Of a stretch of DNA of 64,000 bases, positions 35,688 through 46,413 are shown one piece after another. The stretch is from an uncultured Pelagibacteraceae bacterium (GTDB taxonomy: Bacteria > Pseudomonadota > Alphaproteobacteria > Pelagibacterales > Pelagibacteraceae), in NCBI GenBank assembly GCA_902559395.1, contig CACEHR010000004.1, positions 45,321 to 109,320 on the forward strand, read 5' to 3'. Both the position numbers and the translations under genes were made by a program. Position 1 is the stretch's first letter. Each line of letters begins with the position of its first letter. The notes below the pieces were generated by a model that worked only from the letters and a program-made list of their open reading frames with translations, was not told the origin of the DNA and did not search any database.

Positions 35688-36580
35688 TTTCTTCCAAAGT
35701 CAGGCTTATCAATATCTTGTTTCAATTTGATGATTTTTGACCTTACTTTTTTAGTCTGAATAAGTTTCTTTACAATAGACTTATTATTTTTTGAATTAAT
35801 ATCTTTTTTAAATTGATTTAAATTTTTAATAAATAAATCAATTGCTTTTGAAATATTATTTTTATTGTTAAAAAAAATATCTCTCCACATAATTTCATTT
35901 GATGCTGCAATCCTAGAAAAATCTCTTAATCCACCAGCACTGTATTTAATTAGCTCATAATTTTGTTTTTTCTCAAAATCTTGAGCAGATTTAACCAGAT
36001 TATATGCAATTAAGTGTGGTAAATGACTAGTAATAGAAAAAATTTTGTCATGTTTTGCAGCGCTCATAACAACTACTTTTGCTCCAATTTTTTTCCAAAA
36101 CTTAGTTAGAATATTTATATTTTTTTTCTTAATATTTTTTTCTTTAATTATTATACACCATCTATCAGTAAACATATTTTCTTTACCATGCTCTGGTCCA
36201 CTGACCTCTGATCCAGCTATCGGGTGACTTTGAATCCAATGAATACCTTTATTCAAAAATTTATTTATAATTTTAGAAGTTTCAGTTTTTGAAGATCCAA
36301 TATCTGTAATCAATGTTTTTGATGGTATAAATTTATTGATTTTTAAAATAATATTTTTGTATTCACTCATTGGTGTACAAAAGATGATTAAATCAGAATT
36401 ACTTGCACCTTCTTTTAATGATTTAACAATTGTTCCAGGTAATTTTAGTCTTTTTATCTTAGCAATATTAGATTTTGATTTTTCGTAAATAAAAATTTTT
36501 TTTGCTATTTTTTTTTTACTAATACTCCTTAATAAAGATGAACCTAATAATCCACAGCCAATAATTAAAATATTTTTCAT
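35684..36580 (-). CDS. tyrA: Prephenate/arogenate dehydrogenase
   Basis: This enzyme oxidatively decarboxylates prephenate or arogenate in tyrosine biosynthesis. The NAD(P)-binding motif is IIGCGLLGSSLLRSI, and the family motifs TDIGSSKTE, WIQSHPIAGSEVSGPEHG and ITSHLPHLIAY are present; the histidine in SHPIAGSE contributes to catalysis. The 298 residues suit a single-domain enzyme without chorismate mutase. hisC overlaps upstream by four bases, and hisC-tyrA divergent from metX is a well-known alphaproteobacterial arrangement. Prephenate or arogenate preference is not decided. Confidence 0.92.
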   Translation of the reverse strand: MKNILIIGCGLLGSSLLRSISKKKIAKKIFIYEKSKSNIAKIKRLKLPGTIVKSLKEGASNSDLIIFCTPMSEYKNIILKINKFIPSKTLITDIGSSKTETSKIINKFLNKGIHWIQSHPIAGSEVSGPEHGKENMFTDRWCIIIKEKNIKKKNINILTKFWKKIGAKVVVMSAAKHDKIFSITSHLPHLIAYNLVKSAQDFEKKQNYELIKYSAGGLRDFSRIAASNEIMWRDIFFNNKNNISKAIDLFIKNLNQFKKDINSKNNKSIVKKLIQTKKVRSKIIKLKQDIDKPDFGRN

Positions 36581-37662
36581 TTTTTCAATACTTGCTTAAT
36601 AATACTCATAAACTTTAAGTTTTCCTTTTTAGATCCAATAGTTAATCTTAATTTATTCTTTATATGATAACCATCTTCTGTTGATCTTAAAATGATTCCC
36701 TTATTTTTAAGTTTTTCATACAAAAATTTTGCTGAATACCTGCATTTTTCAAAATTAAGTAACAAAAAATTTGCTGAAACTGAATTTGAAAAAATATTAT
36801 ATGTCTCAAGAAATTTCTTAATTTTTTTAGAATATAATAAATTATGTCTAATCGATTTATTTATGAAAACTTTATCCTTTAGTGACTCAATGGCAGCTAA
36901 TTGAGCAATACCATTTACATTAAATGGAGGTTTTATAACATTTAGTGCATCCACTATTTTTTTTGATCCATATCCCCAACCTATTCTTAGAGAAGCTAAT
37001 CCAAACATTTTAGAAAAAGTTCTAAGAATAAAAACATTATCTTTATTCTTAAACAAATTTAAACCTGAAGAATAATCTTCATTTTTCATATATTCTGCAT
37101 AAGCATCATCAATAACTAATAAAATTTTTTTATTTAATCTTTTTCTTAATTCTAAAACTTCTCTTTTAGTTAAGTAAGTTCCTGTAGGATTGTTTGGGTT
37201 AGCTATAAACACAATTTTAGTTTTTTTTGTTATTTTTTTTAAAATTTCATTTACTGAAACTTTAAAATTAATTTCTTTTGCAAATACAACTTTTGCACCA
37301 ACAATTTTTGAATAAATTCTGTACATTAAAAAACTATACTCAGGTACTACAACCTCATCTTTTGGGTTTAAAAACAACTGACAGAGCATTTGAATAACTT
37401 CATCTGAACCTGCTCCACAAATAATTTTCTCAGAATTACATTTATAAGCTTTAGATATTGCTTTTCTTAAATTTTGAGATTTTCCATCTGGATATTTATC
37501 TAAATTTAAATTTTTTTTTGATATTATTTTCTTTGCTTTAGGACTCATACCTAAAGCAGACTCATTCGCAGAAAGCTTAATTACGTTCTTAAGTTTCTTA
37601 ACTTTTGATTTACCAGGCTTATAAGCCTCAATATCAAATTTTTTGAAATTTGGAGTTGTCAT
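36577..37662 (-). CDS. hisC: Histidinol-phosphate/aromatic aminotransferase
   Basis: This PLP-dependent class I/II aminotransferase serves histidine synthesis and, given the tyrA partner, probably aromatic amino acids. Key segments are KLSANESALGMSPKA near the N-terminus, CGAGSDEVIQML, FIANPNNPTGTYL, the PLP-contacting LVIDDAYAEYM, and the lysine region ILRTFSKMFGLASLRIGWGYG. The 361 residues are normal. It overlaps tyrA by four bases and is divergent from the SAM-II-controlled metX gene, 193 bases away. Confidence 0.93.
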   Translation of the reverse strand: MTTPNFKKFDIEAYKPGKSKVKKLKNVIKLSANESALGMSPKAKKIISKKNLNLDKYPDGKSQNLRKAISKAYKCNSEKIICGAGSDEVIQMLCQLFLNPKDEVVVPEYSFLMYRIYSKIVGAKVVFAKEINFKVSVNEILKKITKKTKIVFIANPNNPTGTYLTKREVLELRKRLNKKILLVIDDAYAEYMKNEDYSSGLNLFKNKDNVFILRTFSKMFGLASLRIGWGYGSKKIVDALNVIKPPFNVNGIAQLAAIESLKDKVFINKSIRHNLLYSKKIKKFLETYNIFSNSVSANFLLLNFEKCRYSAKFLYEKLKNKGIILRSTEDGYHIKNKLRLTIGSKKENLKFMSIIKQVLKK

Positions 37663-37737
37663 TTTTTTTTAAATTTATGTGCTCTTTATAGATAAAATTA
37701 CAAAATTTTATAGAGAATAAGAGGATTTTTTAAAAAA

Positions 37738-37766
37738 TTGACATAATAAATAAGTTCTAGTAAAAA
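37738..37766 (+). promoter_or_regulatory. metX promoter
   Basis: A perfect -35 TTGACA (37738-37743), a 17-base spacer and TAAAAA (37761-37766) lie just ahead of the riboswitch. The expected start near 37771-37774 coincides with the first bases of the SAM-II aptamer, so the transcript would begin with the riboswitch. Confidence 0.6.
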
Positions 37767-37772
37767 AATTAT

Positions 37773-37821
37773 GCGCTGATTTAACTGAATTGCGAGCGCT
37801 TAAAAAAAACCGCTAAAATAG
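37773..37821 (+). promoter_or_regulatory. SAM-II riboswitch (metA motif)
   Basis: This region matches the SAM-II consensus that represses methionine-synthesis genes in alphaproteobacteria when S-adenosylmethionine is plentiful. P1 is GCGCT (37773-37777) pairing with AGCGC (37795-37799). The near-invariant GATTTAAC follows, then ATTGC, and the 3' pseudoknot strand contains GCTAAAA (37812-37818). CT at 37785-37786 can pair with AG at 37820-37821, where other members have CC with GG, a compensatory change. The aptamer ends directly at a run of eight T (37822-37829), and the ATG of metX is 34 bases downstream. Confidence 0.9.
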
Positions 37822-37855
37822 TTTTTTTTCTCACAATTCGAAACAGTCAAAAACT

Positions 37856-38971
37856 ATGAATACTGAGAAAAACATAAAAACTTTAATTGTAAAGAAACCA
37901 CTAAAATTAGACTGTGGAAAGACCATAAAAGATTTTCCAATAGCCTATGAAACTTACGGTTCACTTAATTCAAAAAAAGATAATGCAATATTAGTTTTTC
38001 ATGCTCTAACAGGAGATCAATATGTATCCGGAATAAACCCTGCAACTAACAAAGAGGGTTGGTGGAGTTATGCAGTAGGTCCTGATAAGGCTATCGATAC
38101 AAATAAATATTTTGTTATTTGCTCTAACGTAATTGGTGGATGTATGGGATCATACGGACCAAGTCATAAAGATCCTGATCAAAAAATTTTTGGAACAAAT
38201 TTTCCAGTAATTACAATTAATGACATGGTGAATGCTCAATATAATTTACTTGATCATTTTGGTATTGATAAACTATTTTCTATAACTGGTGGTTCAATGG
38301 GAGGTATGCAAGTCCTTCAGTTTATTAGTAACTTTCCTGATAAATCTAAAACAGTGATACCGATAGCAACCACATCTAGTCATTCAGCACAAAATATCGC
38401 TTTTAACGAGCTAGGTAGACAAGCTATTACAGCTGATAGTAACTGGAAAGATGGGAATTATACATCAAACGAAACTAATCCCGGAAAAGGATTGGCAGTA
38501 GCTAGAATGGCAGCTCATATTACATATTTATCTAAAAAAGGTTTGCAGGAAAAATTTGGAAGAAAGTTACAAGAAAGAGAAGATCTTAAATTTGGATTTG
38601 ATGCTGATTTTCAAATAGAAAGTTATTTGAGATATCAGGGTTCAGTTTTCGTAGATAGATTTGATGCAAATAGTTATCTTTATATCACTAGAGCTATGGA
38701 TTATTTTGATTTAGCAAAACAATTCAATGGTAATCTTTCAGAAGCATTTAAAAATACAAACGCGAAATTTTTTATAATTTCATTTACTTCAGATTGGCTT
38801 TATCCAACCCAAGAAAACAAAGATATTGTGATTGCTTTAAACTCAATAGGAGCTGATGTTGGATTTGTAGAAATTGAGTCAGATAAAGGTCACGACTCCT
38901 TTTTACTAGACGTTCCTGATTTCTTGAGTGCACTTAAAAACTTTTTAGATAAATCTTACGAAGAAAATTAA
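37856..38971 (+). CDS. metX: Homoserine O-acetyltransferase
   Basis: MetX activates homoserine with an acyl group, the first committed step of methionine synthesis. It is an alpha/beta-hydrolase; the nucleophilic serine is in ITGGSMGGMQ, and the histidine is in DKGHDSFLLD. GPDKAIDTNKYFVICSNV and FGTNFPVITINDMV are family-typical. The 371 residues are normal. Acetyl versus succinyl donor cannot be read safely, though MetX in alphaproteobacteria is mostly an acetyltransferase. It is controlled by the SAM-II element upstream and followed by metW two bases later. Confidence 0.95.
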   Translation: MNTEKNIKTLIVKKPLKLDCGKTIKDFPIAYETYGSLNSKKDNAILVFHALTGDQYVSGINPATNKEGWWSYAVGPDKAIDTNKYFVICSNVIGGCMGSYGPSHKDPDQKIFGTNFPVITINDMVNAQYNLLDHFGIDKLFSITGGSMGGMQVLQFISNFPDKSKTVIPIATTSSHSAQNIAFNELGRQAITADSNWKDGNYTSNETNPGKGLAVARMAAHITYLSKKGLQEKFGRKLQEREDLKFGFDADFQIESYLRYQGSVFVDRFDANSYLYITRAMDYFDLAKQFNGNLSEAFKNTNAKFFIISFTSDWLYPTQENKDIVIALNSIGADVGFVEIESDKGHDSFLLDVPDFLSALKNFLDKSYEEN

Positions 38972-38973
38972 TT

Positions 38974-39570
38974 ATGAAAAATGAATTTCAGGTAATAGCA
39001 GATTTAATAGAAAAAGATAAGAAAGTCTTAGATGTAGGTTGTGCTGATGGAACTTTGATGAAATTTTTAAAGGATAATAAAAACATAAATATAAGAGGAT
39101 TAGAAATTTCAAAAGAAAGAGTACAAGAATGTATTTCAAAAGGTTTAACTGTAATTGAAGGAAATGCTGAAAAAGATTTAAAACAATTTCCAGACAAATC
39201 ATTTGATTATGTTATTTTAAGTCAAACCCTTCAAGCTTTTCTTAATCCTGAATTGGTTTTAGATGAACTTTTAAGAGTTGGAAAAAAAGCAATAGTTACA
39301 ATTCCTAATTTTGGATATTGGAAAGTAAGATTTCATTTATTATTTAAAGGTACAATGCCGATTACAAAAACATTACCAGATGAATGGTATAACACTCCAA
39401 ATTTACACATGTGCACAATCAAAGATTTTTTTCATTTTGTAAAATCAAAAGATATAAAGATTTTTAAATCACTCGCTTTAAACAATCTTAATAAATCAAC
39501 AATAAATGAGAGTAATTTAGGCGTTAAAAATTTGTTTGCAGATCTTGGTATATTTTTGATAGAAAAATAA
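38974..39570 (+). CDS. metW: Methionine biosynthesis protein MetW
   Basis: MetW is a methyltransferase-fold partner of MetX needed for methionine synthesis in many proteobacteria. The SAM-binding-like motif is VLDVGCADGTLMKFL, followed by GLEISKERVQ and the FDYVILSQTLQAF segment; VTIPNFGYWKVRFHLL is diagnostic of MetW. The 198 residues are as usual. It is two bases downstream of metX and one base upstream of gloB, so all three are under the SAM-II riboswitch. Confidence 0.95.
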   Translation: MKNEFQVIADLIEKDKKVLDVGCADGTLMKFLKDNKNINIRGLEISKERVQECISKGLTVIEGNAEKDLKQFPDKSFDYVILSQTLQAFLNPELVLDELLRVGKKAIVTIPNFGYWKVRFHLLFKGTMPITKTLPDEWYNTPNLHMCTIKDFFHFVKSKDIKIFKSLALNNLNKSTINESNLGVKNLFADLGIFLIEK

Positions 39571-39571
39571 A

Positions 39572-40291
39572 ATGCGTATTGAAATTATACCTTGTCTTCA
39601 AGACAACTATAGCTATTTAATAGTAGACGAAAGTAACAATTCTGCGTGTATTGTAGATCCCAGTGAGGCTGAGCCAATAATAAATTTCCTAAAGAATAAA
39701 AATATAAAATTAAAATACATTCTCAATACTCATCATCACCATGATCATATTGGAGGAAATCAAGAATTAAAAAAAAAATATGGATCAGTTGTTGTGGGTT
39801 TTAAAGGAGACTCGAAAAGAATACCAGAGATAGACATATTGTTAGAAAATAATCAAATATGGAAAGCCGAAAACTTTGAAGCTAAAATTATGCATATACC
39901 TGGACATACTTCAGGCCATATTTGTTTTAATTTTTTTAAAGAAAAAATAGTTTTTACCGGAGATACACTTTTCTCACTTGGTTGTGGAAGAATATTCGAA
40001 GGTTCTTATGAGGAAATGTTTGAATCTTTAAACAAAATTAAATTATTACCAAAAGACACAAAAATTTATTGTGGTCATGAATACACTCTTAACAATGCAA
40101 AATTTTGCAAAAAATATGATTCCGAAAACAAAGATTTACAAAAAAAAATAGAAAAAATAGAAAAATTAAGAGAAAATGGAATTCCTACGATACCCTCAAC
40201 TTTAAAAGAGGAATTGGAGTGTAATATATTTTTAAGAGCAAAAGATGTTAAAACCTTTTCAAAATTAAGAGATTTTAAGGATAATTTCTAA
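39572..40291 (+). CDS. gloB: Hydroxyacylglutathione hydrolase (glyoxalase II)
   Basis: GloB hydrolyses S-lactoylglutathione to lactate and glutathione, finishing methylglyoxal detoxification. The binuclear metal motif is NTHHHHDHIGG, with further ligands in HIPGHTSGH, FTGDTLF and CGHEYT. The N-terminus IEIIPCLQDNYSYLI and the 239 residues match the family. It follows metW by a single base, so this detoxification gene appears to sit within the SAM-controlled transcript. Confidence 0.94.
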   Translation: MRIEIIPCLQDNYSYLIVDESNNSACIVDPSEAEPIINFLKNKNIKLKYILNTHHHHDHIGGNQELKKKYGSVVVGFKGDSKRIPEIDILLENNQIWKAENFEAKIMHIPGHTSGHICFNFFKEKIVFTGDTLFSLGCGRIFEGSYEEMFESLNKIKLLPKDTKIYCGHEYTLNNAKFCKKYDSENKDLQKKIEKIEKLRENGIPTIPSTLKEELECNIFLRAKDVKTFSKLRDFKDNF

Positions 40292-40301
40292 TTAATTCGG
40301 C

Positions 40302-40329
40302 TTGACTAAAGGCTGGCTACAACTATATT
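40302..40329 (+). promoter_or_regulatory. rplU promoter
   Basis: TTGACT (40302-40307), a 16-base spacer and TATATT (40324-40329) form a good sigma-70 promoter. Transcription would start near 40336, about 20 bases ahead of the rplU ATG at 40356. The upstream in-frame ATG-like extension of the reading frame overlaps this promoter and is therefore unlikely to be translated. Confidence 0.65.
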
Positions 40330-40355
40330 GCGGTAACTTTAAATTAAATCATACT

Positions 40356-40754
40356 ATGTCATACGCAGTAATAAAAACAGGTGGAAAACAGTATAAAGTA
40401 AAATCTGGAGAAATTCTAAAGATTGAAAAACTACCAGACTCTAAGCCTGAGACTAAAATAGAGTTTAATGAAATCTTGGCATACGGTGATGATAAATCAA
40501 TTGAAATTGGAACTCCAAATGTTGAGGGCGCAAAAGTAGAGGCTGATTTAATTAAAAATAGCAAAAATAGAACTATTTTAATTTTTAAAAAAAGAAGAAG
40601 ACAAAATTCAAGAAGAAAAAATGGGCATAGACAACAATATTCTATGATAAGAATTAACAAAATTTTTTCAAAAGATGGTAAAGTGTTATCAGAAGCTGAA
40701 AAAATTTCCAAAACTTCAAAAAAAGAAGAAGTTAAGGAAGCAGTAAGCAAATAG
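40356..40754 (+). CDS. rplU: 50S ribosomal protein L21
   Basis: L21 binds 23S rRNA with L20. The protein starts MSYAVIKTGGKQYKVKSGEI, the classic L21 N-terminus, and contains KKRRRQNSRRKNGHRQ, the basic rRNA-binding segment. It has 132 residues, with a lysine/glutamate-rich tail after residue 105 that goes beyond the usual ~103 residues. An upstream in-frame start at 40302 is rejected because it lies inside the promoter. It heads rplU-rpmA-obgE, a conserved operon. Confidence 0.95.
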   Translation: MSYAVIKTGGKQYKVKSGEILKIEKLPDSKPETKIEFNEILAYGDDKSIEIGTPNVEGAKVEADLIKNSKNRTILIFKKRRRQNSRRKNGHRQQYSMIRINKIFSKDGKVLSEAEKISKTSKKEEVKEAVSK

Positions 40755-40768
40755 TTATTAGGTAAATT

Positions 40769-41023
40769 ATGGCAACAAAAAAAGCAGGTGGATCATCACG
40801 AAACGGACGAGATAGTGCCGGTAGAAGACTTGGCGTAAAAAAGTATGGTGGTGAAACCGTAATTCCTGGAAACATAATTGTTAGACAAAGAGGAACTAAG
40901 ATTTTTCCAGGTGAAAATGTTGGTATGGGTAAAGATCATTCAATATTTTCAGTTGTTAAAGGGAAAGTTGTTTTCAAAAAATCTAAATCAGATAGAACTT
41001 TCGTTTCTGTAAAGCCCAATTAA
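40769..41023 (+). CDS. rpmA: 50S ribosomal protein L27
   Basis: L27 reaches the peptidyl-transferase centre with its N-terminal arm. The 84-residue protein begins [20 protein letters not shown] and continues [20 protein letters not shown], the family signature. The mature-type N-terminus needs no protease cleavage, unlike L27 of Firmicutes. It lies 14 bases after rplU and 31 bases before obgE in the usual order. Confidence 0.97.
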   Translation: MATKKAGGSSRNGRDSAGRRLGVKKYGGETVIPGNIIVRQRGTKIFPGENVGMGKDHSIFSVVKGKVVFKKSKSDRTFVSVKPN

Positions 41024-41039
41024 TAGTACAACCAATTAA

Positions 41040-43134
<2,095 letters not shown>

Positions 43135-44385
43135 ATGATTAAATATATGAATTTAATTGGAATAAAAGCTCGAAAAGCTAGTGAGTATAAAGTTACAACT
43201 GATGTAAAAAATAAAGTCTTAAATGATTACGCGAAATTAATTAAGAATGAAAAAAAATTTATTATTAATCAAAATTCAAAAGATATTAATTACGCAAGAA
43301 AAAAAGGGTTAAAAGAAAACTTAATCAAAAGACTTCATTTAAATGAAAATAAATTAGATGGAATTATAAATTCTATTTTAAAAATAGCTAAATTAAGGGA
43401 TCCTATAGATAGCACTTTAGAAAAATGGAAAAGACCTAATGGTTTGAATATTAAAAGAGTTTCAATACCAATTGGAGTTATTGGGGTTATTTATGAAAGT
43501 AGACCAAATGTAACTTCAGATGTTGCTAGTCTTTGTTTTAAATCTGGAAATGTAGTGATTTTGAAAGGAGGCTCTGAGGCCATAAATTCAAATAAAGCTT
43601 TAGCTAATTTGTTTAGAAAAGCACTTAAAAAAAATAAAGTTGATGAAAACTTTATACAATTTATCGATTCAAAACAAAGAAGGCTTGTGGATATTATGCT
43701 TTCTAAAATGAAAAAATATATCGATGTCATCATACCTCGTGGAGGAAAAAATTTAGTTAAAAAAGTTTTAGAATTATCCAAAGTACCTATAATTGGCCAC
43801 TTAGAGGGGCTTTGTCATACTTATATAGATAAAGATGCAGAATTAAAAATGGCTAAAGAAGTTGTCTATAACGCTAAATTAAGAAATACAAGTATTTGTG
43901 GCGCGACTGAAACTATTCTTATTCATAAAAATATAGTCAAAAAATTTAGTAATCCTATTTTGCAGGCACTTGAAAATAGTGGTTGTAAAATAATTGGCGA
44001 TAAGATTTTGAAGAGTTATTATAAAGGCCAAGTATATCCTGCAAAAGAAAAAGATTGGTCAACTGAATATTTAGCATCAATAATATCTGTTAAAGTTGTT
44101 AAAAATTCTGAAGAGGCAATTAAGCATATTAATAAATACGGAACTATGCACACTGACTCCATCATTACAAAAAATAAAAAAACAGCAAAATATTTCTTAA
44201 AAAATGTTAAAAGCTCAATTGCAATGCATAATACTTCAACTCAATTTGCTGATGGTGGTGAATTTGGATTTGGTGGAGAAGTTGGTATTTCTACTAATAC
44301 ACTACCGCCGAGAGGTCCTGTGGGTTTAAATCAATTGATTTCATATAAATATGAAATTACTAGTAATGGTAAAATAAGAAATTAA
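43135..44385 (+). CDS. proA: Gamma-glutamyl phosphate reductase
   Basis: ProA reduces glutamyl 5-phosphate to glutamate semialdehyde in proline synthesis. It belongs to the aldehyde dehydrogenase fold, with the nucleophilic cysteine in NTSICGATETILI and the NADPH-related segment GVIGVIYESRPNVTSD; LPPRGPVGL near the C-terminus is diagnostic. The 416 residues are normal. The first ATG directly abuts the proB stop; a second ATG four codons later (43147) is an equally possible start. Confidence 0.95.
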   Translation: MIKYMNLIGIKARKASEYKVTTDVKNKVLNDYAKLIKNEKKFIINQNSKDINYARKKGLKENLIKRLHLNENKLDGIINSILKIAKLRDPIDSTLEKWKRPNGLNIKRVSIPIGVIGVIYESRPNVTSDVASLCFKSGNVVILKGGSEAINSNKALANLFRKALKKNKVDENFIQFIDSKQRRLVDIMLSKMKKYIDVIIPRGGKNLVKKVLELSKVPIIGHLEGLCHTYIDKDAELKMAKEVVYNAKLRNTSICGATETILIHKNIVKKFSNPILQALENSGCKIIGDKILKSYYKGQVYPAKEKDWSTEYLASIISVKVVKNSEEAIKHINKYGTMHTDSIITKNKKTAKYFLKNVKSSIAMHNTSTQFADGGEFGFGGEVGISTNTLPPRGPVGLNQLISYKYEITSNGKIRN

Positions 44386-44386
44386 A

Positions 44387-44908
44387 TTGAATAACACAAA
44401 AATAAAAATTGGTGTATTGGGCGGATCGTTTGATCCTGCTCACAAAGGACATTTAGCAATTTCTAAGGAAGCAAAAAAAAGATTTAAACTCAAAAAAATT
44501 ATTTGGGCAATTACAAAAAAAAATCCATTTAAAATAGAGAGCAAGACATCTGTTGCTGACAGAATTAAATATTGTAAAAAAATAATTAGTACAAATTCAT
44601 TTATTAAGGTTAAATTTTATGAAAAAATTATTAAATCAAATAAAACTATAAATTTAATCAATCATTTAAAAAAAGATAAAAATATTGAAATTTATTTTTT
44701 AATGGGTGCCGACAACCTTATTAATTTTCATAAATGGCATAAATCTAAATTAATTTCACAAAAATGTAACATTCTAGTTTTTGATAGACATGGGTATAAA
44801 AAAAATTCTTTAAAATCAAAGACATTTAAGCAACTTAGTAAGGCCAATCTAGAGTTTATTGAGTTTAATAAAGTCAACATTTCATCTTCTCAATTAAGAA
44901 AAATTTGA
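44387..44908 (+). CDS. nadD: Nicotinate-nucleotide adenylyltransferase
   Basis: NadD adenylates nicotinate mononucleotide in NAD synthesis. The nucleotidyltransferase motif GVLGGSFDPAHKGHLAI is at the N-terminus, and the second nucleotide motif ISSSQLRK at the C-terminus; FLMGADNLINFHKW lies in between. The 173 residues are slightly short, with the sequence ending just after SSxxR. Start is TTG at 44387-44389, one base after the proA stop, supported by the N-terminal homology. It belongs to the obgE-proBA-nadD-rsfS run. Confidence 0.92.
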   Translation: MNNTKIKIGVLGGSFDPAHKGHLAISKEAKKRFKLKKIIWAITKKNPFKIESKTSVADRIKYCKKIISTNSFIKVKFYEKIIKSNKTINLINHLKKDKNIEIYFLMGADNLINFHKWHKSKLISQKCNILVFDRHGYKKNSLKSKTFKQLSKANLEFIEFNKVNISSSQLRKI

Positions 44909-44925
44909 TAATCTAAAATCAATTA

Positions 44926-45276
44926 ATGGACAAAATTTCAGACTTAAAAGAAATTGTAATCAACACACTAGATCTCAATAAAGCTCAAGACATCGTAACT
45001 ATTGATCTTAAAGACAAAAGTTCTATGGCTGATTACATGATCATAGCAAGTGGAACTTCATCTAGACATATCCAATCTTTATCAGAACAAGTTTTAGAAA
45101 AACTTAAAAATAACGGTGTAAAAGACTCAAAAATTGAAGGTAAAGAAAGTGGAGAATGGAAACTTGTTGATGGAATTGATTTGATTGTTCATATTTTTCA
45201 CCCAGAAAAAAGAAAGTTTTATGAATTAGAAAAAATTTGGTCAGAGCTAATTCCAAAAGAAAAAGTGATGATATGA
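44926..45276 (+). CDS. rsfS: Ribosome silencing factor
   Basis: RsfS binds L14 and blocks joining of ribosomal subunits during starvation. The 116-residue DUF143/RsfS domain is recognised by LDLKDKSSMADYMIIASGTSSRH (residues in two parts) and GEWKLVDGIDLIVHIFHPEKRKFYELE. It follows nadD by 17 bases, a conserved order. Its TGA overlaps the ATG of the ctpA gene by ATGA. In many proteobacteria rlmH and an M23 peptidase gene lie between rsfS and ctpA; here they are absent. Confidence 0.93.
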   Translation: MDKISDLKEIVINTLDLNKAQDIVTIDLKDKSSMADYMIIASGTSSRHIQSLSEQVLEKLKNNGVKDSKIEGKESGEWKLVDGIDLIVHIFHPEKRKFYELEKIWSELIPKEKVMI

Positions 45277-46412
45277 AAAAAATTAAATTTTTATTATTAA
45301 TTCTTTTCTCTGTTTTTTATTTAAATAAAACAGTTATTTCAGCCGAAATTGATATTTATAAAAAAATCGATCTCTTCGGTGAGGTTCTAGAAAAAATTAA
45401 TAAAGAATATGTTGATGAGTTCAATCAATCTGAAAGCATGGATTCTGCGATTAATGGACTTTTACAATCCTTAGATCCTTATTCATCCTACATGTCCCCT
45501 AAAATTTTTGATGAAATGCAAACAGAAACCAGTGGTGAGTTTGGTGGACTAGGAATTGAAGTTAGTATGGAGGCTGGTGTGGTAAAAGTAATTTCACCAA
45601 TAGATGATACACCTGCATCCAGAGCTGGATTAAAAGCTGGTGATTACATAGTAAAAATAAATGATGCTCAAGTTCAAGGAAAATCATTAAGTGAAGCTGT
45701 TGATTTAATGAGAGGACCTGTAGGTTCTGGAATAGAGTTAACAGTAAGACGAAGAGGTGAAAGAAAAGCTTTAACATTTAATATCATAAGAGAAGTTATT
45801 CAGGTTCAATCTGTAAAATCTGAAATTATAGATGAAAGTATTGGATACATCAGGCTTACTTCATTTAATGATAACAGTAGTGATCAAATAGAAAAAAAAA
45901 TTAAAAAACTTAAAAAAAATAAAAACTTAAATTCATTTATTTTAGATTTAAGAAATAATCCTGGGGGTCTTTTATCTCAAGCAATAAAAATAACAGATTT
46001 TTTTTTAGAAAATGGAGAAATAGTTTCAACAAAAAGTAGAAAAAAATCTGAAAATAGAAAATGGTTTGCAAAAAAAGGAGATATTACTGATGGAAAAACA
46101 TTATTGGTTTTAATTAATTATGGTTCAGCATCGGCATCTGAAATTGTTGCTGGAGCTTTAAAAGATCACAAAAGAGCAATTATCATTGGCGAAAATAGCT
46201 TTGGTAAAGGTTCGGTCCAATCAATAATTCCTTTAAAAAATCGTGGAGCTATCAGATTAACTGTTGCAAAATATTACTTACCTTCTGGAAAATCTATTTC
46301 TGAAGTAGGTGTTAGACCAGATATTGAAGTAAATGAAGAAGGTGATGATTTTAGAATAAAAACTGATACTGATAATCAATTAAACTACGCTATTAAGTTA
46401 CTTAACGGATAA
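45273..46412 (+). CDS. ctpA: Carboxy-terminal processing protease (S41 family)
   Basis: CtpA is a periplasmic PDZ-containing serine protease that trims or degrades envelope proteins. A signal peptide is at residues 1-24 (MKKIKFLLLILFSVFYLNKT, ending near ISA). A PDZ domain (GLGIEVSMEAGVVKV, AGLKAGDYIVKIN) precedes the S41 domain with the catalytic serine in GSASASEIVAGAL and the lysine in SFGKGSVQ. The open frame extends to 45237; the ATG at 45273, overlapping the rsfS stop, gives the signal peptide and 379 residues. rppH follows one base later. Confidence 0.94.
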   Translation: MKKIKFLLLILFSVFYLNKTVISAEIDIYKKIDLFGEVLEKINKEYVDEFNQSESMDSAINGLLQSLDPYSSYMSPKIFDEMQTETSGEFGGLGIEVSMEAGVVKVISPIDDTPASRAGLKAGDYIVKINDAQVQGKSLSEAVDLMRGPVGSGIELTVRRRGERKALTFNIIREVIQVQSVKSEIIDESIGYIRLTSFNDNSSDQIEKKIKKLKKNKNLNSFILDLRNNPGGLLSQAIKITDFFLENGEIVSTKSRKKSENRKWFAKKGDITDGKTLLVLINYGSASASEIVAGALKDHKRAIIIGENSFGKGSVQSIIPLKNRGAIRLTVAKYYLPSGKSISEVGVRPDIEVNEEGDDFRIKTDTDNQLNYAIKLLNG

Positions 46413-46413
46413 T

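Noticed and set aside
40302..40355. Upstream start for L21
   Set aside because: The extra 18 codons cover the TTGACT/TATATT promoter, and L21 homologues begin at the MSYAVIKTGGKQ position.
40349..40750. Open frame of 133 codons antisense to rplU
   Set aside because: rplU is a certain gene on the other strand, and the antisense product shows no family features.
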